A model generated the notes under the pieces. The model did no database searches and was not told where the DNA came from. It saw only the letters and a program-made list of their open reading frames with translations. The translations under genes and the position numbers were made by a program. From Pirellulales bacterium (lineage in GTDB: Bacteria > Planctomycetota > Planctomycetia > Pirellulales > JAICIG01), in assembly GCA_025927475.1 (NCBI GenBank), contig JAICLL010000057.1, forward strand, positions 1 through 35,110: a stretch of DNA of 35,110 bases, read 5' to 3'. Positions 17,483 to 26,012 of this stretch are shown piece by piece (position 1 is the first letter of the stretch; each line of letters begins with the position of its first letter).

Positions 17483-17917
17483 TCACACTACGTTTCCCTC
17501 GATTTTGACGATCGCGTCGCGGAAGGCTTGTGGAATGGGCTGCGACGATTGGCTGCGGTAGTCGTAGACCACCAGCGTCGAGGTGGCGTCGGCCACCACC
17601 GCCTGCTGCGACTGGCTGACGATCACGTGCTCCATGATGACGCTGCTGCGGCCCAAGCGCGTGATGCGCGTGCCGATGCGCACTCGATCGGGATAGGTGA
17701 CCGGGCTGCGGAAGTTGCAGTGGATGGCCGCCAGAATCGGGCCGATCGGGTTTTGCTCGGTCGGCCCGTCCAGTCCGGTTCGCATCAGGTAGTCGATGCG
17801 CCCCGACTCGCACCAGCGGAGATAGACCGTGTTGTTCACATGCTGGAAAGCATCCTGGTCGCCCCACTGCACCGGCAACTCGGTGACGACCGAAAACTCG
17901 GAAAGCGTATCGCTCAT
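17483..17917 (-). CDS. Acyl-CoA thioesterase, hotdog (4HBT/YbgC-like)
   Basis: A 144-residue protein from the ATG at 17917, the right length for a single-domain hotdog thioesterase. The N-terminal signature VQWGDQDAFQHVNNTVYLRW matches the family's D-x-D-x-x-x-H-V-N-N pattern; D22 would be the catalytic aspartate by analogy to YbgC. Later strands include VRIGTRITRLGRSSVIMEHVI and ATSTLVVYDYRS. It would hydrolyse short or medium acyl-CoA esters in the cytoplasm; the substrate cannot be told. It is divergent from the Cys/Met PLP gene 38 bases away, so the two may share a control region. A longer open frame upstream is shadow. Confidence 0.9.
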   Translation of the reverse strand: MSDTLSEFSVVTELPVQWGDQDAFQHVNNTVYLRWCESGRIDYLMRTGLDGPTEQNPIGPILAAIHCNFRSPVTYPDRVRIGTRITRLGRSSVIMEHVIVSQSQQAVVADATSTLVVYDYRSQSSQPIPQAFRDAIVKIEGNVV

Positions 17918-17955
17918 AAACGTAGGCACTTGTTCTTTCGTTCCCGCGGCAGATA

Positions 17956-19116
17956 ATGGCGGCCATGCAGTTTCGAACCCGCGCCATCCATGCCGGCCAA
18001 GAGTCCGACGCCGCCACCGGGGCCATCGTGCCGCCGATTCACGTCGCCAGCACCTTCGCGCAGCCCGGCGCCGGCGAATGGGCACGCTACGATTATTCAC
18101 GCAGCGGCAACCCCACCCGCAAAGCCCTCGAAACCACGCTCGCCTCGCTCGAAGCGGGCACGGCGGCCCTAGCATTTGCCTCGGGCATGGCGGCCACTCA
18201 CTGCGTCACCATGCTGTTCGGACACGGCGACCACATTCTGGCCGGTGCCGACATCTACGGCGGCACCTATCGTTTGCTGCACAAAATCGTCAACCGCTCG
18301 GGCATCGAAGCCTCGCTGGCGCCGTCGTCGGATCTGGCCGCGTTGGCCGCCGCCTTTCAGCCTAACACGCGATTGCTGTGGATTGAAAGCCCCGGCAATC
18401 CGCTGATGTCGGTCACCGACATCGCCGCCTGCGCCGAGTTGGCGCACCAGCGGGGGGCGTTGCTGGCGGTCGATAACACGTTGGCCTCGCCTGTGCTCAC
18501 GCGCCCCTTGGAGTTGGGGGCCGACATCGTGATGCACTCGGCCACCAAGTACATCGGCGGGCATAGCGACGTGCTGGGCGGCGCGCTGGTGGTTCAAGAC
18601 CAGGCACTTTACGACAAGCTCTACTTTGTGCAGAACGCGACCGGGGCCGTGATGGGACCGTTCGATGCGTTTCTCTGCTCGCGCGGACTGAAGACCATCG
18701 CATTGCGGGTGCGCGAACAATCGCGTACGGCACACGAACTGGCGCAGTTTTTGGCGGGCCATCAGCGGGTGCAGCGCGTGCTGTATCCTGGCTTGCCCGA
18801 ACATCCGGGGCACGAAATTGCCCAGCGGCAAATGCAAGGCGGCTTTGGCGCGATGCTCAGTTTTGAAGTGAAGGGCGACTACGCGGCGGCCAAGCGCGTG
18901 GTCGAGAGCACGAAGTTGTTTCAGTTGGCGGTGAGCCTGGGCGCCGTCGAATCGCTGATTGAGCAGCCGGCTTCGATGTCGCACGCCAGCTACGACCGCC
19001 AAGACCGGCTGGCCAACGGCATCAGCGACGGCTTGATTCGCGTGAGCGTGGGTTTGGAGGCGGTGGAAGACCTGCGCGACGATCTGGAGCAGGCGCTGGG
19101 AGTAGCTGGTGGTTAG
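17956..19116 (+). CDS. Cys/Met metabolism PLP-dependent enzyme (cystathionine gamma-synthase or lyase type)
   Basis: A 386-residue protein (start ATG 17956, or 17965 giving MQFRTRAIHAG, which fits the family's usual beginning). All family marks are present: TRAIHAGQ, VPPIHVASTFAQ, YDYSRSGNPTRKALE, ASGMAA, the PLP-site AVDNTLASPV with D173, the Schiff-base lysine K198 in HSATKYIGGHSD, and SLGAVESLIEQPASMSH. It acts in transsulfuration, either making cystathionine from an activated homoserine (MetB) or cleaving cystathionine (MetC or CTH). The sequence alone does not separate these, so no symbol is given. Its stop codon lies within the first bases of a family B repeat. Confidence 0.93.
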   Translation: MAAMQFRTRAIHAGQESDAATGAIVPPIHVASTFAQPGAGEWARYDYSRSGNPTRKALETTLASLEAGTAALAFASGMAATHCVTMLFGHGDHILAGADIYGGTYRLLHKIVNRSGIEASLAPSSDLAALAAAFQPNTRLLWIESPGNPLMSVTDIAACAELAHQRGALLAVDNTLASPVLTRPLELGADIVMHSATKYIGGHSDVLGGALVVQDQALYDKLYFVQNATGAVMGPFDAFLCSRGLKTIALRVREQSRTAHELAQFLAGHQRVQRVLYPGLPEHPGHEIAQRQMQGGFGAMLSFEVKGDYAAAKRVVESTKLFQLAVSLGAVESLIEQPASMSHASYDRQDRLANGISDGLIRVSVGLEAVEDLRDDLEQALGVAGG

Positions 19117-19147
19117 TGGCTGGGGCAGAGCTTTGGCGATGCCCCGG
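19115..19147 (+). repeat. Palindromic repeat family B copy abutting a stop codon
   Basis: AGTGGCTGGGGCAGAGCTTT then GGCGATGCCCCGG, one change from the consensus. It begins inside the TAG (19114-19116) of the PLP-enzyme gene and sits between that gene and the convergent sucD. Confidence 0.8.
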
Positions 19148-19223
19148 CTTGAGTCGATGTGGCAACCATGCAGCCATCTTAAATTCGCGGCGCGGTTTGC
19201 GTTTGCCGGCGTTGGCGGCGTGT

Positions 19224-20105
19224 TTATCTACGTTTGTTGGCGATGGCGCGTTGCATGGCGGCGCCCATGTCGGCAGGGCTGGCGGCCACTTCGATGCCGG
19301 CGGCTTCGAGCGCGGCCACCTTTTCGGCGGCGGTGCCTTTGCCGCCGGAAATGATGGCGCCGGCGTGACCCATGCGCTTGCCCGGCGGCGCAGCGCGGCC
19401 GGCAATAAAGGCGGCCACCGGCTTGGTCACGTGCTGCTTGACAAAGGCTGCCGCTTCTTCCTCGGCGGCGCCACCGATCTCGCCCATCATCAAAATGGCT
19501 TCGGTCGCCGGATCGGCCTCGAACCACTTCAGCAAATCAATGAAAGACGTGCCGACGATCGGGTCGCCGCCTAGCCCCACGCACGTCGATTGCCCCAAGC
19601 CCAAATTGCTGAGCTGCCAGACGGCTTCGTAGGTGAGCGTGCCCGAACGGCTCATCACGCCGACCGGACCTTTTTTGTGAATGTAGCCGGGCATGATGCC
19701 CATCTTGCACTCTTCCGGCGTGATGACGCCCGGACAATTCGGGCCGACCAGCACCGAGCGGCCGCGGCGCACGATGTCGTACACGCGGGCCATGTCGAGC
19801 ACCGGCACGCCTTCGGTGATGGCGATCACTGTGGGAATGCCGGCATCGACCGCTTCCAAAATGGCGTCGGCGGTGAAGGCCGGCGGCACGAAGATCATCG
19901 TGGCGTCGGCGCCGGTTTTTTCGACCGCCTCGACCACCGTGTCGAACACCGGCAGGCCGAGCACCGTTTCGCCGCCTTTGCCGGGCGTGACGCCCCCGAC
20001 CATTTTGGTGCCGTACTCCAAGCAACCTTTGGTATGAAACTGCCCGACTTTGCCCGTGATGCCCTGGCAAAGCACGCGGGTGTGTTGGTTGATGAGGATG
20101 GACAT
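19224..20105 (-). CDS. sucD: Succinate-CoA ligase, alpha subunit
   Basis: A 293-residue protein, normal length. [21 protein letters not shown] is the CoA-binding Rossmann start, followed by [44 protein letters not shown] and the phosphorylated active-site histidine H247 in [12 protein letters not shown]. It forms the ligase with SucC, converting succinyl-CoA, phosphate and ADP/GDP to succinate, CoA and NTP in the TCA cycle. In most genomes sucD directly follows sucC; here 354 bases separate them, holding a tandem repeat and an oppositely oriented gene fragment. Whether sucD is still co-transcribed with sucC across that insertion is open. Confidence 0.96.
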   Translation of the reverse strand: MSILINQHTRVLCQGITGKVGQFHTKGCLEYGTKMVGGVTPGKGGETVLGLPVFDTVVEAVEKTGADATMIFVPPAFTADAILEAVDAGIPTVIAITEGVPVLDMARVYDIVRRGRSVLVGPNCPGVITPEECKMGIMPGYIHKKGPVGVMSRSGTLTYEAVWQLSNLGLGQSTCVGLGGDPIVGTSFIDLLKWFEADPATEAILMMGEIGGAAEEEAAAFVKQHVTKPVAAFIAGRAAPPGKRMGHAGAIISGGKGTAAEKVAALEAAGIEVAASPADMGAAMQRAIANKRR

Positions 20106-20110
20106 GAGGA

Positions 20111-20144
20111 GTGGCTAGTGATTGGTGGCTAGTGGCTAGTGATT
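20111..20144. repeat. Tandem GTGGCTAGT repeats
   Basis: GTGGCTAGTGATT, GTGGCTAGT and GTGGCTAGTGATT lie in close tandem just upstream of sucD. Related sequence flanks the other side of the four-helix-bundle fragment (CCAGCCACCAACCCACC at 20445-20461, inverse sense). Confidence 0.6.
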
Positions 20145-20213
20145 CGTGGTTTAGCCGTTGAATCCATGGTACGCTGCCCGGGGCAATCTGAAGATCCGTT
20201 TTGGGAGAATGTC

Positions 20214-20420
20214 ATGAGCGTTCGCAGTTATCGAGAACTTACGGTTTGGCACTTGGGAGTCGATTTGGTTCAGGAGGTCTATCAGGCAACCCAGCAGTTT
20301 CCAAGATCGGAGATTTATGGCATATGCAGTCAAATCCAGCGCGCCGCGGTTTCAGTTCCGAGCAACATTGCCGAGGGACAACAGCGAGACTCGACCAAAG
20401 AATTCCTTCGTCATATCGCA
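20214..20420 (+). pseudogene. Truncated four-helix-bundle protein gene (23S rRNA intervening-sequence protein family)
   Basis: From the ATG at 20214 (GGGAGA seven bases upstream) the reading gives SYRELTVWHLGVDLVQEVYQ, then SEIYGICSQIQRAAVSVPSN and IAEGQQRDSTKEFLRHI. This is the start of the four-helix-bundle (S23/IVP) family, normally about 115-125 residues. After about 67 residues the match stops abruptly and the frame runs on, antisense, into the 3' end of sucC. The C-terminal helices are missing, so this is a gene remnant. It lies in opposite orientation between sucC and sucD. The family's role is unknown. The right-hand limit of homology is an estimate. Confidence 0.7.
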
Positions 20421-20459
20421 AAAGATTTAATCAACACCAGCCCCCAGCCACCAACCCAC

Positions 20460-21644
20460 CTACGCGGCCGCACGCACAACTTTCTGGGCCGCATCGGTCA
20501 GCCCGGTGGCCGAAATAATATCGACGCCGCTCTTGGCCAGAATCTTGCGGCCCTCTTCCACTTCGGTCCCTTCCAGCCGCACCACCAGCGGCACATTGAA
20601 GCCGACCTGCTTGTAGGCTTCGACCACGGCCGTGGCAATGGTCGTGCAACGCATGATGCCGCCAAAGATATTGACTAAGACCGCCTTGACGTTCTTGTCG
20701 GAGAGCAGAATGCGAAAAGCCTCGGTCACCTGATCAACGTTGGCCCCGCCGCCCACGTCGAGGAAATTGGCGGGAGAGCCGCCGTGCAGCAAGATCAAAT
20801 CCATGGTGCTCATGGCCAGCCCGGCGCCGTTCACCAAGCAGCCGATATTGCCGTCGAGCTTGACATAGCTGAGTCCCGCGTTGGCCGCACGAACCTCGGC
20901 CGGCTCTTCTTCAGCCAGATCGCGCAACTCGGCCAGGTCCTTGTGGCGAAACAAGGCGTTGTCGTCAAACGTCATCTTGGCATCGAGCGCCAGCAACTCG
21001 CCCGACTTGGTGACCACCAACGGGTTGATCTCGGCCAGGCTGCAATCTTGCTGTACAAAGACGCGGCACAGACCGCGCATGAATTTCTCGGCCGAAGCGA
21101 CGCTGGCGCCTTTCAGGCCCAGTTTGGCGGCCAACTTACGCGCCTGAAAGCTGAGCAGCCCGGCGTCGGGGTGAAATCGCTCGCGAAAGATCAGCTCGGG
21201 CGTGTGAGCGGCCACCTCTTCGATGTTCATGCCGCCTTGGGCCGAGACCATCAGGGCCGGCCCCGCCGTGGCCCGATCGACCACAATGCCCAGGTACAGC
21301 TCGCGGTCGATCTGGCAACCTTCCTCAACCAGCACCTGCCGCACGGTTTGCCCTTCGGGACCGGTTTGCAGCGTCACCAACGGCTGCCCGAGCAGATTGC
21401 CGGTGACTTTGGCGGCCTCGTCGGCGCTTTTAACAAGCTGCACGCCATGCTGGGCGGGGTTGGTTTTGATGCTGCCCTTGCCGCGCCCGCCGGCGTGGAT
21501 TTGCGCTTTCACCACGGCCAGCTTGCCGCCGAGATCGCGAAACGCGCTAGCGGCTTCGTCGGGCGTGCGGGCCACCATGCCGCGCGGCACGGCCACGCCG
21601 GCCTTCCGCAGAATCTCTTTGGCTTGGAATTCGTGAATCTTCAT
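20460..21644 (-). CDS. sucC: Succinate-CoA ligase, beta subunit
   Basis: A 394-residue protein with the ATP-grasp layout: [34 protein letters not shown] (nucleotide loop), [40 protein letters not shown] (metal ligands), [12 protein letters not shown], then the C-terminal subunit-contact domain with [35 protein letters not shown] and [13 protein letters not shown]. It pairs with SucD. A promoter-like TATAAT lies 45 bases upstream of the ATG. The gene's stop lies next to the boundary of the fragment-bearing insertion that separates it from sucD. Confidence 0.97.
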   Translation of the reverse strand: MKIHEFQAKEILRKAGVAVPRGMVARTPDEAASAFRDLGGKLAVVKAQIHAGGRGKGSIKTNPAQHGVQLVKSADEAAKVTGNLLGQPLVTLQTGPEGQTVRQVLVEEGCQIDRELYLGIVVDRATAGPALMVSAQGGMNIEEVAAHTPELIFRERFHPDAGLLSFQARKLAAKLGLKGASVASAEKFMRGLCRVFVQQDCSLAEINPLVVTKSGELLALDAKMTFDDNALFRHKDLAELRDLAEEEPAEVRAANAGLSYVKLDGNIGCLVNGAGLAMSTMDLILLHGGSPANFLDVGGGANVDQVTEAFRILLSDKNVKAVLVNIFGGIMRCTTIATAVVEAYKQVGFNVPLVVRLEGTEVEEGRKILAKSGVDIISATGLTDAAQKVVRAAA

Positions 21645-21688
21645 CGTGGCGTTGCTCCGACGCTGCCGTGGCCCCAGGGAAGTCGGCG

Positions 21689-21717
21689 ATTATAAAACGG
21701 TCTGGGAGGTTTCGCCA
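21689..21717 (-). promoter_or_regulatory. Candidate sucC promoter
   Basis: On the minus strand a perfect TATAAT (21694-21689) lies 45 bases before the sucC ATG. A weak -35 (TGGCGA, 21717-21712) stands 17 bases upstream of it. The strong -10 is the main support. Confidence 0.45.
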
Positions 21718-21731
21718 GGGTCTCGCAGCTA

Positions 21732-21872
21732 CTATCGGCGGAGCAGCTTCATCCAGCGGCGCGCCGCCGGGCGACGTACCACCCAGACGGCAAACCAGAG
21801 CAGCGCCTCGAAGATGCCGAGCAAGAATCGTCGCCATAAAACGAGACGGCTTGTCGGCTGGTAATCGTCCAT
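21732..21872 (-). CDS. Very small basic single-pass membrane protein (46 residues)
   Basis: From the ATG at 21872 the frame reads MDDYQPTSRLVLWRRFLLG, then a hydrophobic helix IFEALLWFAVWVV, then a strongly basic tail RRPAARRWMKLLRR and TAG. This would be a single membrane helix (about residues 18-34) with positive charges on both sides. It lies between queE and sucC, on the same strand, in what would otherwise be a gap. No ribosome site is evident, and the family is not recognised. The support is the membrane-protein-like composition in one frame only; it may be spurious. Confidence 0.45.
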   Translation of the reverse strand: MDDYQPTSRLVLWRRFLLGIFEALLWFAVWVVRRPAARRWMKLLRR

Positions 21873-21917
21873 CGGCGTTACACCATGCGCCGCCGCGATC
21901 GCGCCACGGTGCTCATA

Positions 21918-22604
21918 TCACGTTCCGCGCACCAGGCCGAACCACTCGATCTGCCGTCGCGGGCAATATTGCAAGCCCGCCTGGCGGCAATAGGGCTTGA
22001 GCCACTCGGCCCGTTGCGAGAGCTCGTCCACGTCGGTTCCCTGCGGCATCAGCCAGACGCGCGAACGATCGACTTCAGGAAACTCTGCCAGATAGCGCTC
22101 GACCTCGTGGCAGTCGGCCTTGCGGTCGATGACAAACTTGAACTGATAGGGATAGTCGCCGACCAGCCGCCGGATGACGTGCGGCGCATGGCGCGTCTCG
22201 TGGTGCCGGCGGTGCCAGCGCAGATGCCGGCGCTGGGCAGGGGCCGAGTTCGACAGCTTCGGACTGATCGACATCAGGTCGCACAGCACGGGCAGATCGA
22301 GCGTGCCGGCGGTCTCGATGGTGATGTGCATGCCGCGCTGCTTGAGTTCGGCAGTCAAAGGAACCAGCTCGGCGAACAGCATCGGTTCGCCGCCGGTAAG
22401 CACCACATGGCGGCAGTGGTGGCTTTCGACTTCGTCGAGAATCTCGCCCAGCGAAAGGTCTTCCCCTTCGGGCGACCACGAGGCGAACGGCGTATCGCAA
22501 AACCAGCAGCGCAGGTTGCAGCCGCTGGTCCGCACAAAAACGCTCTCGGCGCCCGTCAGCGCGCCCTCGCCCTGAATCGACAGATAGATTTCGGCAATCT
22601 TCAT
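21918..22604 (-). CDS. queE: 7-carboxy-7-deazaguanine synthase (radical SAM)
   Basis: A 228-residue protein starting [18 protein letters not shown], the family's typical opening. The radical SAM cluster motif is C29-x3-C33-x2-C36 ([16 protein letters not shown]). [10 protein letters not shown] and [12 protein letters not shown] are the usual SAM- and substrate-binding segments. It converts 6-carboxytetrahydropterin to 7-carboxy-7-deazaguanine in queuosine (and related 7-deazaguanine) synthesis. The start overlaps the queC stop by four bases (ATGA), so the two are coupled. queC acts directly after QueE and queF after that; queD, which supplies the substrate, is not in the window. Confidence 0.95.
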   Translation of the reverse strand: MKIAEIYLSIQGEGALTGAESVFVRTSGCNLRCWFCDTPFASWSPEGEDLSLGEILDEVESHHCRHVVLTGGEPMLFAELVPLTAELKQRGMHITIETAGTLDLPVLCDLMSISPKLSNSAPAQRRHLRWHRRHHETRHAPHVIRRLVGDYPYQFKFVIDRKADCHEVERYLAEFPEVDRSRVWLMPQGTDVDELSQRAEWLKPYCRQAGLQYCPRRQIEWFGLVRGT

Positions 22605-23290
22605 GCGGGATATTGTAAGGGATCGTTCCTGCCGGCTTCGACAAAACCGCGCCGCCGCAGCAAGCAAGCGTCGCACCGTCCGCACGGACGGCCGGCGGTC
22701 AAAGGATCATAACAGGTGTGCGTGAGAGAGTAATCGAGGCCCAGTTCCATGCCGCGGCGAATGATTTGGGCTTTCGTCCAGCCGATCAGCGGCGCTTGAA
22801 TTCTAAATCGGAGCGTGCCTTCGACGCCAGCCTTCGTCGCCAGATTCGCCAGCCGCTCGAAGGCTGCGATGTATTCGGGCCGGCAATCGGGGTAGCCGCT
22901 GTAATCGACCGCGTTGACGCCGATCACCAGGTCGCCCGCCCCCAGCACTTCCGCATAGCCCAAGGCCAGCGAGAGAAAAACGGTGTTTCGGGCGGGCACA
23001 TACGTGGCCGGAATGCCGGCGGCCAGTTCCTGCGGCGGGCGGTCTTTGGGCACGTCGGCGGCGCCGGTCAGAGCCGAGGGGCTGATGCGCGAAAGATCGA
23101 CGCTCACGGTCTCGTGCCGTTCAACCTCCAAGGCGGCCGCCACGCGGCGGCCCGCCTCCAGTTCGTACCGATGCCGTTGGCCGTAGTCGATCGTCAAGGC
23201 AAACAACGCGAAGCCGTCAGCCCGGGCGATCGCCGCCGCGGTGGCTGAATCGAGTCCGCCGGAAAGTAAGACAACCGCCGGGCGAGGCAT
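22601..23290 (-). CDS. queC: 7-cyano-7-deazaguanine (preQ0) synthase
   Basis: A 229-residue protein. The start is taken as the ATG at 23290 ([19 protein letters not shown]); an upstream in-frame ATG adds 19 unrelated residues. The PP-loop ATP-binding motif SGGLDS (10-15) comes at once, then [52 protein letters not shown] and a C-terminal zinc site formed by CYDP and [11 protein letters not shown]. It uses ATP and ammonia to turn 7-carboxy-7-deazaguanine into preQ0. It is coupled to queE by an ATGA overlap and divergent from queF, 120 bases away. Confidence 0.96.
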   Translation of the reverse strand: MPRPAVVLLSGGLDSATAAAIARADGFALFALTIDYGQRHRYELEAGRRVAAALEVERHETVSVDLSRISPSALTGAADVPKDRPPQELAAGIPATYVPARNTVFLSLALGYAEVLGAGDLVIGVNAVDYSGYPDCRPEYIAAFERLANLATKAGVEGTLRFRIQAPLIGWTKAQIIRRGMELGLDYSLTHTCYDPLTAGRPCGRCDACLLRRRGFVEAGRNDPLQYPA

Positions 23291-23339
23291 GACGCAGGTA
23301 GCGGAAAGGGGTGTGCAGGTCGTCGTGCAGGCCATCAGA

Positions 23340-23366
23340 AACGTCACGAAGGGCGTTCCCTACAGA
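23340..23366 (+). repeat. Palindromic repeat family A, degenerate single copy
   Basis: AACGTCACGAAGGGCGTTCC followed by CTACAG. It occupies the middle of the queC-queF divergent region, 45 bases before the queF ATG. Confidence 0.65.
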
Positions 23367-23410
23367 CACTCATCATGCCACAATAGAGTCTTAAGCAACA
23401 GGAGCCAGCT

Positions 23411-23767
23411 ATGCCCGACAACTTTCGAGCCACGCTCGAAACGTTCCCGAACCAGTTTCCGCAGCGCGAGTACACCATCGAGATCGTGTGCCCCGAGTTC
23501 ACGTCGGTCTGTCCCAAGACGGGGCAGCCCGACTTTGGCACGCTGACGATCATTTATTGTCCGGCGCAGAAATGCGTCGAGTTGAAGAGCCTCAAGCTCT
23601 ACTTGCAGCAATTCCGCAACGAGGGCATTTTTTATGAACATGCGACCAACCGGATCTTGGATGATTTGACCGCCGTGATCGAACCGCGCTGGCTGCGGTT
23701 GCGGGCGGCGTTTACGCCGCGCGGCGGCATCACCACCACGGTGACCGCGGAGTCTCACAGCAATTGA
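23411..23767 (+). CDS. queF: PreQ1 synthase (NADPH-dependent 7-cyano-7-deazaguanine reductase)
   Basis: A 118-residue protein, the short single-domain QueF form. AGGAG lies seven bases before the ATG. The catalytic cysteine C34 ([15 protein letters not shown]) and D41 are in place, and the QueF motif ELKSLKLY (E57) is intact. The protein reduces preQ0 to preQ1 with NADPH, which is then inserted into tRNA by Tgt. With queE and queC on the opposite strand, three successive steps of queuosine synthesis are here. Its stop shares a base with the ATG of the Tm-1-like gene (TGATG), which is a less expected partner. No preQ1 riboswitch pattern was seen upstream. Confidence 0.95.
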   Translation: MPDNFRATLETFPNQFPQREYTIEIVCPEFTSVCPKTGQPDFGTLTIIYCPAQKCVELKSLKLYLQQFRNEGIFYEHATNRILDDLTAVIEPRWLRLRAAFTPRGGITTTVTAESHSN

Positions 23768-24981
23768 TGCCCGTCTATTTGCTCGCCACGCTCGACACGA
23801 AAGGCCACGAGGCCGCCTATGTGCGTGAATTGCTGCGCGCCTGGGACATCGATGCGCGGCTGGTCGACACCGGTTGCCTGGGCGCGCCGCAGGTGCGGGC
23901 CGATATCTCGCGCGAGGCGCTGTTTGCGGCGGGCGGATATCGGCTGGCTGATTTGACCGCGGCCCGCGATCGCGGCCAGGCGATCACGGCGGCGGCACAA
24001 AGCGCCGCCAGCCTGATGGCCCGCATGCACCGCGAGCGGCGGCTCGAAGGCGTCTTGGCGCTGGGCGGTTCGGCGGGCAGCACCATTGGCGCCGCCGCCA
24101 TGCGGGCGCTGCCGCTGGGCGTGCCGAAGCTGATGGTCAGCACCTTGGCCTCCGGCCAGGTCCGGCAGTACATCGGCGACAAAGATATTCTGATGCTCAA
24201 CCCGGTGGTCGATCTGCTGGGCTTAAACCGCATCAGCCGCGCGGTGTTGGGCAACGCGGCCCGGGCGATGGCCGGCATGGTCACGTTGCGCGTGCCCGAT
24301 GCCGCAACCGCCGACCGGCCGATCGTGGCTGCCAGCATGTTTGGCGTCACCACGCCTTGCGTCGAGCATGCCCGGCGTGTACTGGAAGAAGCCGGCTACG
24401 AGGTGCTGGTGTTTCACGCCACCGGCACGGGCGGGCAAGCGATGGAGTCTCTCATCGACGAGGGGCTGATTGCCGGTGTGCTCGACTTGACCACCACCGA
24501 GTTAGCCGACGAGATCGTGGGCGGGTTTTTGTCGGCGGGGCCGGGGCGGCTGACCGCGGCCGCCCGGCGCGGCGTGCCACAAGTGGTCTCGGTGGGAGCG
24601 ACCGACATGGTGAACTTCTACGGACGCGACACCGTGCCCCAGCAGTTTGCCGGCCGCACATTTTATCAGCACAATGCCAACGTAACCCTGATGCGCACGA
24701 CGCCCGCAGAAAATGCGCAAATCGGCGCCGACTTGGGGTGCAAGCTGGCGGTGGCCAAGGGGCCGGTTACGGTTTTGCTGCCTGGCCGCGGCGTTTCAGC
24801 GATCGACCGCCAAGGGCAGCCGTTCGACGATCCCGCGGCAAGGGCCGCGCTGTTTGACGCCATTCGCACCGCAGCGGGCACAGTGGAAATCACCGAGCTC
24901 GATCGCCACATCAACGACCCCGACTTTGCCGAAGCGGCGGCGCGGCGGCTTCTGGAACTTATGGAGCAAAGGGTGCGATAG
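23767..24981 (+). CDS. Tm-1-like ATP-binding domain protein (UPF0261)
   Basis: A 404-residue protein starting at the ATG that shares one base with the queF stop. The N-terminal domain opens PVYLLATLDTKGHEAAYVRE and includes LALGGSAGSTIGAAAMRALP, MVSTLASGQVRQYIGDKDI; the second half has VFHATGTGGQAMESLIDEG, VLDLTTTELADEIVGG, VSVGATDMVNF and RTFYQHNANVTLMRTTPAE. These match the UPF0261/Tm-1-like family. In the plant antiviral protein Tm-1 this ATP-binding domain is fused to a TIM barrel; bacteria usually have them as neighbours, as here (gene at 25185). The cellular substrate in bacteria is not established. The gene is followed by a long inverted repeat. Confidence 0.92.
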   Translation: MPVYLLATLDTKGHEAAYVRELLRAWDIDARLVDTGCLGAPQVRADISREALFAAGGYRLADLTAARDRGQAITAAAQSAASLMARMHRERRLEGVLALGGSAGSTIGAAAMRALPLGVPKLMVSTLASGQVRQYIGDKDILMLNPVVDLLGLNRISRAVLGNAARAMAGMVTLRVPDAATADRPIVAASMFGVTTPCVEHARRVLEEAGYEVLVFHATGTGGQAMESLIDEGLIAGVLDLTTTELADEIVGGFLSAGPGRLTAAARRGVPQVVSVGATDMVNFYGRDTVPQQFAGRTFYQHNANVTLMRTTPAENAQIGADLGCKLAVAKGPVTVLLPGRGVSAIDRQGQPFDDPAARAALFDAIRTAAGTVEITELDRHINDPDFAEAAARRLLELMEQRVR

Positions 24982-25184
24982 AGGGTTCAGGGTGCGACAG
25001 GGGTCTAGCGTAAGCGTCCTCACCTTCCTCTCGGTGGACTGCCATTCAACGAGTCACGGGGCGTTCGCGCGAGCATCATTCAAACTGCAAGCCCCCGCTC
25101 AGTAGACGGCGCAAGCGAAGACGCTTACGCTACGATTCCCTGTCGCCGAATCCCGAATCCTGAATCCTGAGCCCTGAACCCCTC
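24982..25184. repeat. Long imperfect inverted repeat filling the gap between two genes
   Basis: GAGGGTTCAGGG near 24981 returns inverted as CCCTGAACCCCTC just before the next ATG, and TAGCGTAAGCGTC (25006-25018) pairs perfectly with GACGCTTACGCTA (25120-25132). The right arm carries an extra tandem GAATCCTGAATCCTGA tract. The whole 203-base gap is thus one hairpin-capable unit, reaching from the stop of the Tm-1-like gene to the start of its TIM-barrel partner. Confidence 0.7.
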
Positions 25185-26012
25185 ATGACCCGCCACGAAA
25201 TTCTCTCCCGTCTGCAAACCAAAATCGCCCAAGGGCAACCGATCCTCGGCGGCGGGGCGGGCACCGGCATCAGTGCCAAGATGTCGGAAGCCGGCGGCAT
25301 CGACCTGCTGGTCGTTTATAACTCGGGCCGCTTTCGCATGGCGGGCCGCGGGTCGCTGGCCGGCATGATGCCCTATGGCGATGCCAACGCCATCGTGATG
25401 GAGATGGCCCGCGAGGTATTGCCGGTGGTGCACGATACGCCCGTCTTGGCCGGAGTGTGCGGCACCGATCCGTTTCGGTTGATGAAAGTCTTTCTGCGCG
25501 AGGTGACTGCCGCCGGGTTTGCCGGCGTGCAGAATTTTCCGACCGTCGGACTTTTCGACGGCACGTTCCGAACCGGCTTGGAAGAGACCGGCATGGGCTT
25601 CGGGCTGGAAGTCGATATGATTCGCCTGGCCCACGAAATGGATCTGCTGACCACGCCCTATGCGTTCAACTCCGACGAGGCGCGGGCGATGGCCGAGGCG
25701 GGCGCCGACATCTTGATTCCACACATGGGGCTGACCACCAAAGGGACGATTGGGGCGAGCACCGCGCCCTCGCTCGAAGAATCGGCCCGGCGTGTGCAAG
25801 CCATGCACGACGCCGCCCGGCGAGTGAATCGAGACATTCTGGTGCTCTGCCATGGCGGGCCGATCGCCGAGCCGGCCGACGCCCAGTACATTCTCGACCA
25901 CACGGAAGGCGTCGTCGGTTTTTATGGGGCCAGCAGCATGGAGCGATTGCCCGTCGAACCGGCCATCGCCAACCGCGTGCGGGAGTTTGCGAGTTTGCGG
26001 ATCGCGCGTTAA
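25185..26012 (+). CDS. TIM-barrel protein of the phosphoenolpyruvate-hydrolase-like family (Tm-1 partner)
   Basis: A 275-residue protein. It opens [38 protein letters not shown], followed by [77 protein letters not shown] and a late CHGGPI and [10 protein letters not shown]. These are the marks of the PEP-hydrolase-like TIM barrel family that forms the C-terminal domain of plant Tm-1. It probably acts with the ATP-binding protein encoded upstream. The family name reflects an early assignment, and its reaction here is unknown. It converges on, and overlaps by four bases, the small gene at 26009. Confidence 0.92.
   Translation: MTRHEILSRLQTKIAQGQPILGGGAGTGISAKMSEAGGIDLLVVYNSGRFRMAGRGSLAGMMPYGDANAIVMEMAREVLPVVHDTPVLAGVCGTDPFRLMKVFLREVTAAGFAGVQNFPTVGLFDGTFRTGLEETGMGFGLEVDMIRLAHEMDLLTTPYAFNSDEARAMAEAGADILIPHMGLTTKGTIGASTAPSLEESARRVQAMHDAARRVNRDILVLCHGGPIAEPADAQYILDHTEGVVGFYGASSMERLPVEPAIANRVREFASLRIAR

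Noticed and set aside
17324..17956. Plus-strand frame of 210 codons opposite the thioesterase gene
   Set aside because: Shadow of the minus-strand hotdog gene, whose motifs are clear; the non-overlapping first part (17,324-17,482) has no protein-like sequence.
23291..23410. Possible preQ1 riboswitch before queF
   Set aside because: The short preQ1 aptamer pattern was not found; the region holds a degenerate family A repeat instead.
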